17,659 nucleotides of DNA, taken from the NCBI GenBank assembly GCA_030669135.1, contig DAOVEE010000015.1:1-17659 (forward strand), read 5' to 3'. Source of the DNA: Candidatus Bathyarchaeota archaeon. Lineage in GTDB: Archaea; Thermoproteota; Bathyarchaeia; TCS64. A model generated the notes under the pieces. That model was not told where the DNA came from. It ran no database searches and was given only the letters and a program-made list of their open reading frames with translations. This document shows positions 6,058 to 12,919 of this stretch, one piece after another (position 1 is the first letter of the stretch; each line of letters starts with the position of its first letter). Position numbers and translations under genes: made by a program.

Positions 6058-7518
6058 ATGTCTGGTTCTAAGGGAGTCGTGTACAGGCGTCTGGTGATAC
6101 GGGACGCCATGCTGGTCAACGGACGGGGGACGCCGCCCTACGGCCCAGTGGACATCCTCATCGAGAGCGGGAGGGTGGCCGAGATAGTTAACGTGGACGC
6201 CATCAGCCTCAACAGGTATAAGCCTGAGAGGCCGGAGGGGGACCGCGTCATAGAAGCCAAGGGCATGTACGTGCTCCCAGGCCTCGTGGACATGCACGTC
6301 CACATAAACATAGCCGACGACAAGTGCGGCCCAGAGGGACCTGAGTACGCCTACAAGCTCTTCCTAGCCCACGGCGTAACCACCATACGGACCTGCGGCT
6401 TCGGCACCGACGAGCAACTCCTTGAGCACAAGCGCCTCAGCGCGGAGAACAAGATCACTGCGCCGAACCTTGCGGTGCTGGGCAGCTGGCCCTCGGAGGC
6501 CCATACAGTCGAGGAGGCCCGGGAGGCGGTGAAGAAGCTGAAGGAACTGGGAGTCGACGGCATCAAGATAATCCCGCGGCCCCACGTCACCCCCGAGATG
6601 CTTCAGGTCATGGCGGAGGGGGCCCGGGAGGCCGGTCTACCCGCCGGGGTGGCCATCCACATCGCCCAGAGCAGCGAGCTGGACGCTCTGGATGTCACCT
6701 ACGCGGGTCTGGACAAGATAAGCATAGAGCACACCTACGGCATCCCCCAGGCCGCCCTCCCCGGCACCCAAGACTTCCCGCCCGACTACAACTACAGCGA
6801 CGAGGTGGACAGGTTCAGGTGGGACGGCTACATCTGGCACGAGGCCGACCTCTACGAGGACGACGTCATGGGCGTCCTGGACACCATGATCGAGAACGGC
6901 ACCGTCTGGAACCCAACCATGGTGGTCTACGAGGCCCACAGGGACTATGAGCGCGCCAAGAACATGCCGTGGCACAGCAGGTACACGGTCCGCCACCTCT
7001 GGGAGGCCTTCAGCCCCCAGCCGGGCCGCCACGCCACCCACTTCTTCGACTGGAAGACCAGCGACGAGATCGCGTGGAAGGAGAAGTACCAGATCTGGAT
7101 GAGGTACGTCCGGTACTTCTTCGAGAACGGCGGAACCCTGACGGCGGGCAGCGACACCGCGTTCATCTACCAGATCTTCGGGTTCGCCCTCATCCGGGAG
7201 TTGGAGCTCTTCCAGGAGGCCGGCATCCACCCCATCGACGTCGTGAAGATAGCCACCACCAACGCCCACACGTGCCTCGGCGACGAGGAGAGGAGCCTCG
7301 GCGTCATGAAAGGCGTCCCCGCCGACCTCTGCATAGTGGACGGCAACCCACTGGACAACTTCAAGGTCATGTACGGCACCGGGGTCGACAGGTACGCCGA
7401 GGACGGCGTGACCATGACCCGTGGCGGCGGCGTCAGGTATACCATCAAAGGCGGCGCCCTCTTCGACTGCAGGGAGCTCCTTGCCGACGTCGAGATGTAC
7501 GTCAACGAGCACAGGTAA
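6058..7518 (+). CDS. Metal-dependent amidohydrolase (imidazolonepropionase/prolidase-like group)
   Basis: 486 residues, cytoplasmic, of the amidohydrolase (urease/dihydroorotase) superfamily, which hydrolyses C-N bonds in amides, cyclic imides or dipeptides. The small beta domain at the start (RDAMLVNG, IESGRVAEI) leads to PGLVDMHVH with metal ligands His80 and His82. Lys170 (GVDGIKIIPR) is a candidate carbamylated bridging lysine. His201 (AIHIAQ) and His225 (ISIEHTYG) follow, then Asp366 (LTAGSDTAF). The C-terminal beta domain closes with SLGVMKGVPADLCIVDGNPL. All six expected metal or catalytic positions are present, so the enzyme should be active, but the substrate cannot be read. Residues 235-345 form a long Trp/Tyr-rich insertion (YIWHEADLYEDD, MPWHSRYTVRHLWEAF) that probably shapes the pocket. 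The phosphatase follows 42 nt downstream with its own promoter. Confidence 0.9.
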   Translation: MSGSKGVVYRRLVIRDAMLVNGRGTPPYGPVDILIESGRVAEIVNVDAISLNRYKPERPEGDRVIEAKGMYVLPGLVDMHVHINIADDKCGPEGPEYAYKLFLAHGVTTIRTCGFGTDEQLLEHKRLSAENKITAPNLAVLGSWPSEAHTVEEAREAVKKLKELGVDGIKIIPRPHVTPEMLQVMAEGAREAGLPAGVAIHIAQSSELDALDVTYAGLDKISIEHTYGIPQAALPGTQDFPPDYNYSDEVDRFRWDGYIWHEADLYEDDVMGVLDTMIENGTVWNPTMVVYEAHRDYERAKNMPWHSRYTVRHLWEAFSPQPGRHATHFFDWKTSDEIAWKEKYQIWMRYVRYFFENGGTLTAGSDTAFIYQIFGFALIRELELFQEAGIHPIDVVKIATTNAHTCLGDEERSLGVMKGVPADLCIVDGNPLDNFKVMYGTGVDRYAEDGVTMTRGGGVRYTIKGGALFDCRELLADVEMYVNEHR

Positions 7519-7529
7519 CTCCATTAACC

Positions 7530-7538
7530 TTTTTATTG
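7530..7538 (+). promoter_or_regulatory. Candidate TATA box of the phosphatase gene
   Basis: TTTTTATTG lies about 26 nt before ATG7561, with no Shine-Dalgarno in between, suggesting a leaderless message independent of the amidohydrolase upstream. Confidence 0.45.
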
Positions 7539-7560
7539 CAGCCCCAAAACCTTCAACTTG

Positions 7561-8436
7561 ATGTCGGTCCCAGACGCCGGGCAGCTAGCCGAGTCGCTCG
7601 AAGACGCGACGAAGACGATTACCCAGAGCCAGCCGTCGCTGTTCAGCGTCACAGGCAAGCTCGTCACCCTGCCCAGCTGCGAGGCCATCATCGTCGGGGA
7701 CCTTCACGGCGACTACAGCTCCCTCCAGTACATACTTATGAAGACCTGGTTCAGGGAAAGGGCGGAGGACGGCGAGCCCGTGGTCCTAGTGTGCATGGGG
7801 GACTACGTCGACAGGGGGCCGGGGCAGGTTGAGGTCCTGTACATACTCACGAGGCTGCTCACCGAGCACCCGCGGAACGTGGTGCTGCTGAGGGGAAACC
7901 ACGAGGGGCCCAGCGACGTGGGGGTGAGCCCCCACGACTTCCCCTATGTGCTCCACAGGCTATACGACGAGGAGTCAGAGGGCGTCTACAGGCGGTTCAG
8001 GGCCTTCACCGATCAGCTCTACACGGCCGCCATAATCCCGAGGAGGGCGCTGATCCTGCACGGCGGGATACCAGTCGGGTCGCAGAGCCTGAACGACGTT
8101 GCCTACGCCCACAGGACCCACCCCGAGACGGATACCCTGCGCCAGATACTGTGGAACGACCCCATGCCCGAGCCGGGGATAGCCGGGAGCGTGAGAGGCG
8201 TCGGGTATCTCTTCGGGCCGGACAGGGCCAGACGGTTTCTGGACGCCGCCGGGGTTCAGGTCCTTATTAGAGGTCACCAGAGCTGCGAGGAGGGCCACAG
8301 CGTCATAGGGGACGTGCACACCCTCTTCTCCTGTAAGCTGCCCAACTACGGTAACAAGAAGGCGGCGTACATGGAGATCCCTAGGGTCGCAGCGGAGCCG
8401 GTGGAGAACTTCTCTAACTACGTTAAAACCTTCTAG
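7561..8436 (+). CDS. PPP-family serine/threonine protein phosphatase
   Basis: 291 residues, cytoplasmic. It carries the full phosphoprotein-phosphatase signature of a bimetal site: GDLHG (46-50), GDYVDRG (80-86), RGNHE (111-115, with the catalytic His114), HGG (167-169) and IRGHQ (236-240). These match PP1/PP2A-type enzymes, which remove phosphate from Ser/Thr residues. Length equals the bare catalytic domain, so any targeting partner would be separate. A TTG at 7558 directly precedes ATG7561; the ATG is preferred. The gene ends convergently with the small membrane protein: the two stop codons share the CTAG at 8433-8436. A metabolic phosphatase role (for example diadenosine polyphosphate cleavage, by members of the wider fold) is a less likely alternative. 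Confidence 0.93.
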   Translation: MSVPDAGQLAESLEDATKTITQSQPSLFSVTGKLVTLPSCEAIIVGDLHGDYSSLQYILMKTWFRERAEDGEPVVLVCMGDYVDRGPGQVEVLYILTRLLTEHPRNVVLLRGNHEGPSDVGVSPHDFPYVLHRLYDEESEGVYRRFRAFTDQLYTAAIIPRRALILHGGIPVGSQSLNDVAYAHRTHPETDTLRQILWNDPMPEPGIAGSVRGVGYLFGPDRARRFLDAAGVQVLIRGHQSCEEGHSVIGDVHTLFSCKLPNYGNKKAAYMEIPRVAAEPVENFSNYVKTF

Positions 8437-8702
8437 CGTCTCCGGAATATGCACTTCACCATGCTTGAGAACAGCTTCAGGTTCAGCGCCAGGTGCACAA
8501 GCAGCGCCGCCGCGAAGACCAGACTCACAATGGTGTGAAAGTTCACCCAAACCGTCTTCGCTACACCCAGGAAAGTCTCGTAGCCGCTTTTTCTTCCGCT
8601 GGGAAGCGCCAGCCACAGGACTATCCCGCTCACCAGCGACGAGCCTAGGGTCAGGAACATGGCGACGTCCACCGACACCCTGTGAACTATGTTTTTGCTC
8701 AA
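8433..8702 (-). CDS. Small two-helix membrane protein, DUF4405-like (possible b-type haem binding)
   Basis: 89 residues with two clear membrane helices: about 12-33 (AMFLTLGSSLVSGIVLWLAL) and about 51-78 (with FHTIVSLVFAAALLVHLALNL). The second has His56 and His70, 14 residues apart, and His7 precedes the first helix; this layout and the HLALNLKLF ending resemble DUF4405 proteins, which are thought to be cytochrome-b-like. A basic tail (CIFRRR) suggests a cytoplasmic C-terminus. No redox partner gene is adjacent apart from the broken superoxide reductase remnant. The start TTG8702 is supported by GAGGT at 8710-8714, 7 nt upstream; a TATA-like CCTAATAAG at 8741-8749 would give a short leader containing it. 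The alternative TATAAA at 8715-8720 would start transcription inside the frame, so the start is not certain. Confidence 0.7.
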   Translation of the reverse strand: MSKNIVHRVSVDVAMFLTLGSSLVSGIVLWLALPSGRKSGYETFLGVAKTVWVNFHTIVSLVFAAALLVHLALNLKLFSSMVKCIFRRR

Positions 8703-8757
8703 ACAGTTTACCTCTTTATACCGGTTTTACGTAACGGCGGCTTATTAGGGTCGATCA

Positions 8758-8793
8758 GGAACAGATGTTCCCGTCTGCACAGAATAGCTGTGC
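8758..8793. repeat. Pair of adjacent short inverted repeats
   Basis: GGAACA-GA-TGTTCC at 8758-8771 and GCACAG-AATAG-CTGTGC at 8777-8793 are two perfect 6-bp palindromic stems 5 nt apart. They lie just past the stop of the truncated superoxide reductase and before the next gene's promoter. They could be 3' hairpins, an operator, or a scar of whatever removed the end of the gene. Confidence 0.35.
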
Positions 8794-8800
8794 TAATGGT

Positions 8801-8953
8801 TCAACGAAAAGGGTGAGGCATCTCCTTGCCGATGGTGACGGCGACGTGCACCCACTCACCTGCCCTAACCTTGTCGGGGCACTCGATGACCGGCACGTGT
8901 TTCTCGCTCTTCCAGTCCGCCGACTGGAGCCTGTCTCCGATACTTTCAGCCAT
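8801..8953 (-). pseudogene. Truncated superoxide reductase (neelaredoxin-like), C-terminal part lost
   Basis: The reverse strand from ATG8953 encodes 50 residues that match the start of neelaredoxin/superoxide reductase: SADWKSEKHVPVIECPDKVR, AGEWVHV and IGKEMPHP. It stops (TGA at 8801-8803) right after HP, where the family continues with an N-x-x-x-HHI-x-W segment. Superoxide reductase reduces superoxide to peroxide at an iron held by four His and one Cys; only the first two His (His19 and His47) remain, and the other two His and the Cys are gone, so the iron site cannot form. None of the three frames after the stop resembles the missing part, so a single frameshift does not explain it. A TATA-like TTTATGTG at 8976-8983 is placed for a leaderless ATG8953, so transcription may persist. 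Probably a decaying gene; a short peptide with a new role cannot be excluded. Confidence 0.8.
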
Positions 8954-8975
8954 ATATGATGCTTCTGAGGCGGCT

Positions 8976-8983
8976 CACATAAA
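8976..8983 (-). promoter_or_regulatory. TATA-like box before the truncated superoxide reductase
   Basis: Minus-strand TTTATGTG, centred about 27 nt before ATG8953 and placed directly after the MFS stop codon. The spacing fits a leaderless archaeal transcript. Confidence 0.4.
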
Positions 8984-8984
8984 C

Positions 8985-10175
8985 CTAGGCTGGGCGTGGC
9001 TCCCTGAGGCGGAGCACCATCCCGAGGCAGACGACTATTATGCCGACGCCCAGGTAGAAGCTGTACATGTAGCCCAGGGGGGCTCCGACGAACTCGACGA
9101 AGGTGCTCATGACTATGGGGCCGACCAGGCCGCCCATGTCCATGAACGTCCTGAATGTGCCGATTGCCTTCCCCCGGATGACGTCGGGCACGGCGTCCGC
9201 TATGAAGGCCGGGATGACGCCGTATACAACGCCCCAGAATATCCCCTTCATGAACATGATCGCAAGCAGCGGGTAGAAGCCTGTGAACACGGTGAACCCG
9301 AACACCGCGACCAGACCGACAATCAGCCCGGCGGCCAGCATCTTCCTCCGACCCATCTTGTCCGACAGGAACCCGCCTAGGAGGTTGCCAGCCACGCTGC
9401 CCACCGTGCTCCCCGAGACCAGGAGGGCGTAGCTGGTCAGGGGCAAGCCCAGCTCCTCCGTGGCGTAGATGGGCAGGATGGTGCCCAGGAGCCCTGCGTT
9501 GATGACCATGCAGCCCAGGTTGATGATGCACGCCGCGATCACGGTCATGTTGAGCACCTGGATCATCTCCTGCCTCGTGGGTATCAGGCTCGGCGCCGGC
9601 TTGTCGGGGCTAGCCTCGTCGTCTATCCCCTTGATCATCGTAACCATGAACAGAGCCGCCACCCCGAGGACCGAGCATACCAGGAAGTTCATCCTAGGCC
9701 CATAGCCGGCAGCGACCAAGCCCCCCAGGGTCTGACCTATCAGGCTGCCCACCATCTCAATCGCCTGGAAGAAGCCCATGGCCCTGCCCCGCCGTTCGGA
9801 GGTGAACAGTCTCGAGACGTAGCTCATGCCGATGCAGAAGAAGCTGGCGTCCCCCACTCCCCATAGAGCCCTGGCGAAGATGAGGAGCCAGATGCTCTTG
9901 GTCTGGTAGCAGATGAACGCACCCACCACCGCGAGGACCCGGCCCGCAATCAGCAGCGTCTTTGGACCCATACGGTCGCTGAGGACGCCGAGGGGGAACT
10001 CGCTGAACATCCTGAGGAGGAAGTAGCCGGAGACGGCCAGCCCCACCAGCTGTATGGGCGCCGTGAACTCGCTCCTCACGAAGGGAGCGAATATGGGCCA
10101 TACGAATCCCCCTGAGAGCATGGTGACGGTGCCGCTGACGATCATCACGTAGTATTCACGCACGTTGCGTTCCAC
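8985..10175 (-). CDS. Major facilitator superfamily transporter
   Basis: 396 residues from GTG10175, a 12-helix MFS permease in the cytoplasmic membrane. Both family loop motifs are present: GVLSDRMGPK between helices 2 and 3 and GGFLSDKMGRRK in the second half. The central cytoplasmic loop (about residues 190-218, IKGIDDEASPDKPAPSL) separates the two six-helix halves. The open frame extends to 10265, but that would overlap the promoter of the divergent CoA-transferase. A TATA box TTTATATCC at 10209-10217 puts the start downstream of it, so GTG10175 is chosen; ATG10145 is the next candidate and would cut into the first helix. The substrate is unknown. Its divergent pairing with a family III CoA-transferase recalls carboxylate transporter/CoA-transferase pairs such as oxalate or carnitine systems, which is inference only. 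Confidence 0.9.
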   Translation of the reverse strand: MERNVREYYVMIVSGTVTMLSGGFVWPIFAPFVRSEFTAPIQLVGLAVSGYFLLRMFSEFPLGVLSDRMGPKTLLIAGRVLAVVGAFICYQTKSIWLLIFARALWGVGDASFFCIGMSYVSRLFTSERRGRAMGFFQAIEMVGSLIGQTLGGLVAAGYGPRMNFLVCSVLGVAALFMVTMIKGIDDEASPDKPAPSLIPTRQEMIQVLNMTVIAACIINLGCMVINAGLLGTILPIYATEELGLPLTSYALLVSGSTVGSVAGNLLGGFLSDKMGRRKMLAAGLIVGLVAVFGFTVFTGFYPLLAIMFMKGIFWGVVYGVIPAFIADAVPDVIRGKAIGTFRTFMDMGGLVGPIVMSTFVEFVGAPLGYMYSFYLGVGIIVVCLGMVLRLREPRPA

Positions 10176-10208
10176 GGGTTCCGCCTTCTCGCAAAAGGAA
10201 TACGACTC

Positions 10209-10248
10209 GGATATAAACCATGGGATCGGGACTAAGGACAGTAAATAC
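10209..10248. promoter_or_regulatory. Divergent promoter pair between MFS and CoA-transferase genes
   Basis: A minus-strand TATA box TTTATATCC (10209-10217) serves the MFS gene. A plus-strand TATA-like AGTAAATAC (10240-10248) lies about 25-30 nt before ATG10272 of the CoA-transferase. The two boxes are about 25 bp apart, so one bound regulator could affect both genes. Confidence 0.55.
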
Positions 10249-10271
10249 CGGTGAGCCCTCCCCAAGTCTCC

Positions 10272-11516
10272 ATGGCAAACACTAAAAGCGGAACCAGTCG
10301 ATCATTCTGCGTGACATCAAGCAAAGGTGATCCGCCTCTCAAGGGGATCAGGGTTCTGGACCTGAGCCGCGTCCTCGCCGGCCCCTTCTGCTCCATGACT
10401 CTGAGCGACTTGGGCGCCGAGGTTATAAAGGTCGAGATACCGGGGCGCGGCGATGACACCCGGGCGTTCCCCCCGTACATCGACGGCGAGAGCAGCTACT
10501 TCATGTCCCTCAACCGCGGCAAGAAGAGCATCACCATGAACCTCAAGGACGAGGACGCCACCAAGGCGTTTCACAGGATCGCCGAGAAGTGCGACATCGT
10601 GCTGGAGAACTTCCGGCCGGGCGTCACGGCGCGGCTGGGGGTGGACTACGAGACTCTTAGCAAAGTCAACCCCAGACTCATCTACTGTAGCATAAGCAGC
10701 TTCGGCCAGACGGGGCCCAACGCCCAGCTGCCCGGCTACGATCTCATAATACAGGGGATTGGCGGCCTCATGGGGCTCACCGGTGAGCCTGACCGCCCAC
10801 CTGTCCGGGTGGGCATGGCGGTGACCGACCTCTGCGCCGGGATGTACGCCGTCATAGGCATACTCTCCGCGTTGAGGACCAGGGAAAACACGGGGAGGGG
10901 CCAGTACATAGACGTGTCCATGCTCGACGGCTCGGTGTCCTGGATGACGTACGCGGCGGGCAACTACTTCGCCACGGGGGTCAACCCGCCTAGGATGGGC
11001 TCCGCCCACCCGAGCATAGCGCCCTACCAAGCGTTCCCCGCAGGCGACGGCAAGTACATCCTCATCGCGTGTGGAAACGACAGGCTCTGGGGGATGATGC
11101 TGGAGGCCATGGGCGATAAGAAGCTAGGTGACGACCCCCGTTTCACCACCAACGCCCTGAGAGTCGAGAACATGGACACCCTCATCCCGCTTCTGGAGAC
11201 GGAGTTCATGAAGAGGCCCAGAGACGAATGGCTAGAGAAGCTGCGAGACATAGGGTTCCCATGCGGCCCAGTCTACACCATGGACGAGATGTTCAGCGAC
11301 CCCCAGGTGCTTGAGCGAGGCATGCTGAAGGAGGTGCAGCACCCCACGGTGGGAAAGATAAAGCAGATAGGCACCGTCCTCAAGTTCTCGGAGAGCGAGT
11401 GCAGCATACAGTCGCCGCCGCCTGTGCTGGGGCAGGACACGGACTGGGTGCTTACGGCCGTCGCGGGGCTATCCCCCGAGGAGGTTGAACGCCTCAGAGA
11501 GAAGCAGGCGATATAG
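10272..11516 (+). CDS. Family III CoA-transferase (CaiB/BaiF)
   Basis: 414 residues. Family III enzymes move CoA between carboxylic acids (oxalate/formate, carnitine, bile acids, succinyl-CoA/benzylsuccinate and others) through an aspartyl-CoA intermediate. The N-terminal LKGIRVLDLSRVLAGPF, DLGAEVIKVEIPGRGD, LNRGKKSITMNL and VLENFRPG are hallmark motifs. The catalytic Asp is Asp186 (GMAVTDLCAG). The C-terminal part shows GQYIDVSMLDG and PCGPVYTMDE, and the full length of about 400 is typical. ATG10272 is preferred over the in-frame GTG at 10251 because the TATA-like box at 10240-10248 is at leaderless spacing from it; the first ~20 residues (Ser/Thr-rich) are an extension before the fold. Substrate pair unknown. 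Confidence 0.93.
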   Translation: MANTKSGTSRSFCVTSSKGDPPLKGIRVLDLSRVLAGPFCSMTLSDLGAEVIKVEIPGRGDDTRAFPPYIDGESSYFMSLNRGKKSITMNLKDEDATKAFHRIAEKCDIVLENFRPGVTARLGVDYETLSKVNPRLIYCSISSFGQTGPNAQLPGYDLIIQGIGGLMGLTGEPDRPPVRVGMAVTDLCAGMYAVIGILSALRTRENTGRGQYIDVSMLDGSVSWMTYAAGNYFATGVNPPRMGSAHPSIAPYQAFPAGDGKYILIACGNDRLWGMMLEAMGDKKLGDDPRFTTNALRVENMDTLIPLLETEFMKRPRDEWLEKLRDIGFPCGPVYTMDEMFSDPQVLERGMLKEVQHPTVGKIKQIGTVLKFSESECSIQSPPPVLGQDTDWVLTAVAGLSPEEVERLREKQAI

Positions 11517-11564
11517 CGCCTACTCATCTACTTTCTAATAAATGAATAGACGTGCCTCCCTCGA

Positions 11565-11574
11565 AAACTTATGT
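11565..11574 (+). promoter_or_regulatory. TATA-like box of the aminotransferase gene
   Basis: AAAACTTATG lies about 25-30 nt before ATG11598, with no Shine-Dalgarno. This again suggests a leaderless, separately transcribed gene. Confidence 0.4.
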
Positions 11575-11597
11575 ATCCACAGAGCATCTAATCGGCC

Positions 11598-12905
11598 ATG
11601 AGAATTCTAGAGGATTACCACGCTCAGAACCATGGCTCCCTTAGGGCCTGGGAGGAAGCCTCAAAGTATCTCCCCTCGGGTAACACCCGCTCAGCCCTCT
11701 TCTGGCAGCCTTTCCCCCTGTGCTTGAGGCGGGGCGAGGGCAGCCATAACTGGGACGTGGACGGCAACGAGCGCATCGACTTCAACTTCAACAACACCAG
11801 CCTCATCATGGGCCACAACCACCCCAAGGTGGTAGAGGCAGCCAAGGCGCAGTGGGAGAAGGGCACCGTCCTAGGCGCCCCGACCGAGACGGAGCCCAAG
11901 CTCGCCGAGGAGATTACGAGTAGGCTCGGAGGGGCCGACAGGGTGCGTTTCACGCCTTCTGGCACGGAGGCCAACATGCAGGCGGTGAGGGTCGCCAGGG
12001 CTTACAGCCAGAGGCCGCTGCTCGCCAAGTGCCTCGGCGCGTACCACGGCTCGTGGGACGCGGTGCCGCTCACGCCCGGCTCCGTGGGTATCCCCCAGGA
12101 CGTTAAGGACTGCACCGTGTACTTCCCATACAACGACGCCGAGGCCGCGGAGGAGACCATCAAGAAGCACAGGGACAAGCTGGCCGCCGTCATAGTCGAG
12201 CCCACCATGCGGGACATGACTCCCAAGCCCGGCTTCCTGCAGACCGTCAGGGAGGCCGCGGAGGACAACGACATCCTCCTCATCTTCGACGAAGTGATCT
12301 CCTTCAGACTCAGCCACGGCGGGGCCCAGGCTCTCTACGGCGTGACCCCGGACATGACCACCATGGGCAAGATCATCGGAGGAGGCTTCCCCGTGGGGGC
12401 CTACGCCGCCATGGAGGAGGTCATGAGCCCCCTGAGCATCCCCGGCGTAGAGCTCCCGGAGACCGCGTCGCCGATGCTGAGCTTCTCAGGCACCTTCAAC
12501 GCCCACCCCCTAGCGATGACGGCCGGCCTCACAGTCATGAAGGAGATGAAGCCCGGCGTCTACGAGAGGATGGCCAAGATGGGCGACGAGATGAGGAACG
12601 GCCTCAGGGATGCGCTGGCGGGGGAGGGCGTCGAAGCCCACGTGGGAGGCGTCGGCTCCCTGTTCTCCGTCGCCTGGACGGACCGGGAGGTGATGGACCA
12701 CGAGACGTCGAGGACGGCCGACAGGGCCCTTTTCAACGTCTTCAACCTAGGCATGATGAACCGCGGCGTCTTCATACTGGGACACCCCAACGTCTCGGCG
12801 GTCCAAACCGAGGAAGACCTGAAGAAGGCTCTCATGGCCGCCGAGGAGACGGTGGCCGAGATGAAGCCCCTGATAAGGGAGAGGACACCCCACCTACTGA
12901 GATAG
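11598..12905 (+). CDS. Class III PLP aminotransferase (glutamate-1-semialdehyde aminomutase-like)
   Basis: 435 residues, fold type I. Motifs in order: SKYLPSGNTRS at the start, DVDGNERIDFNFNN, MGHNHPKVVEAA, the phosphate-binding SGTEAN at 121-126, GAYHGSWD, EPTM at 201-204, the PLP-pyridine Asp231 in IFDEVISFR, and the PLP Schiff-base lysine Lys258 in TTMGKIIGGGFPVGAYA. These match the HemL-like branch of class III enzymes, which includes the tetrapyrrole enzyme and many amino-acid aminotransferases or 2,3-aminomutases. No other haem-synthesis gene is near, and the LPSGNTRSALF start is typical of non-HemL members, so catabolic or amino-acid transamination is more likely. It follows the CoA-transferase on the same strand after 81 nt and converges with the SelA-like gene 14 nt downstream. 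Confidence 0.92.
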   Translation: MRILEDYHAQNHGSLRAWEEASKYLPSGNTRSALFWQPFPLCLRRGEGSHNWDVDGNERIDFNFNNTSLIMGHNHPKVVEAAKAQWEKGTVLGAPTETEPKLAEEITSRLGGADRVRFTPSGTEANMQAVRVARAYSQRPLLAKCLGAYHGSWDAVPLTPGSVGIPQDVKDCTVYFPYNDAEAAEETIKKHRDKLAAVIVEPTMRDMTPKPGFLQTVREAAEDNDILLIFDEVISFRLSHGGAQALYGVTPDMTTMGKIIGGGFPVGAYAAMEEVMSPLSIPGVELPETASPMLSFSGTFNAHPLAMTAGLTVMKEMKPGVYERMAKMGDEMRNGLRDALAGEGVEAHVGGVGSLFSVAWTDREVMDHETSRTADRALFNVFNLGMMNRGVFILGHPNVSAVQTEEDLKKALMAAEETVAEMKPLIRERTPHLLR

Positions 12906-12919
12906 GGCGGCCTCCATCC

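Noticed and set aside
6637..7524. Long minus-strand open frame (295 codons) opposite the amidohydrolase
   Set aside because: Val/Asp/Gly-rich translation without domain motifs; it mirrors the amidohydrolase reading frame, a common effect in GC-rich genes.
6969..7832. Plus-strand open frame bridging the amidohydrolase and phosphatase
   Set aside because: Its Arg/Pro/His-rich translation is an out-of-frame reading of two well-supported genes.
8755..9531. Minus-strand 258-codon open frame covering the truncated superoxide reductase and part of the MFS gene
   Set aside because: Out of frame with the MFS gene and with the reductase remnant; its translation is low-complexity.
10176..10265. Upstream start for the MFS protein at 10265
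   Set aside because: The added 30 residues would span both TATA boxes and overlap the divergent gene; the first helix begins after residue 10 of the GTG10175 version.
11598..12905. Annotating the class III aminotransferase as hemL
   Set aside because: The fold and PLP motifs match, but the N-terminal pattern is that of the broader HemL-like group and no haem-synthesis gene is nearby.
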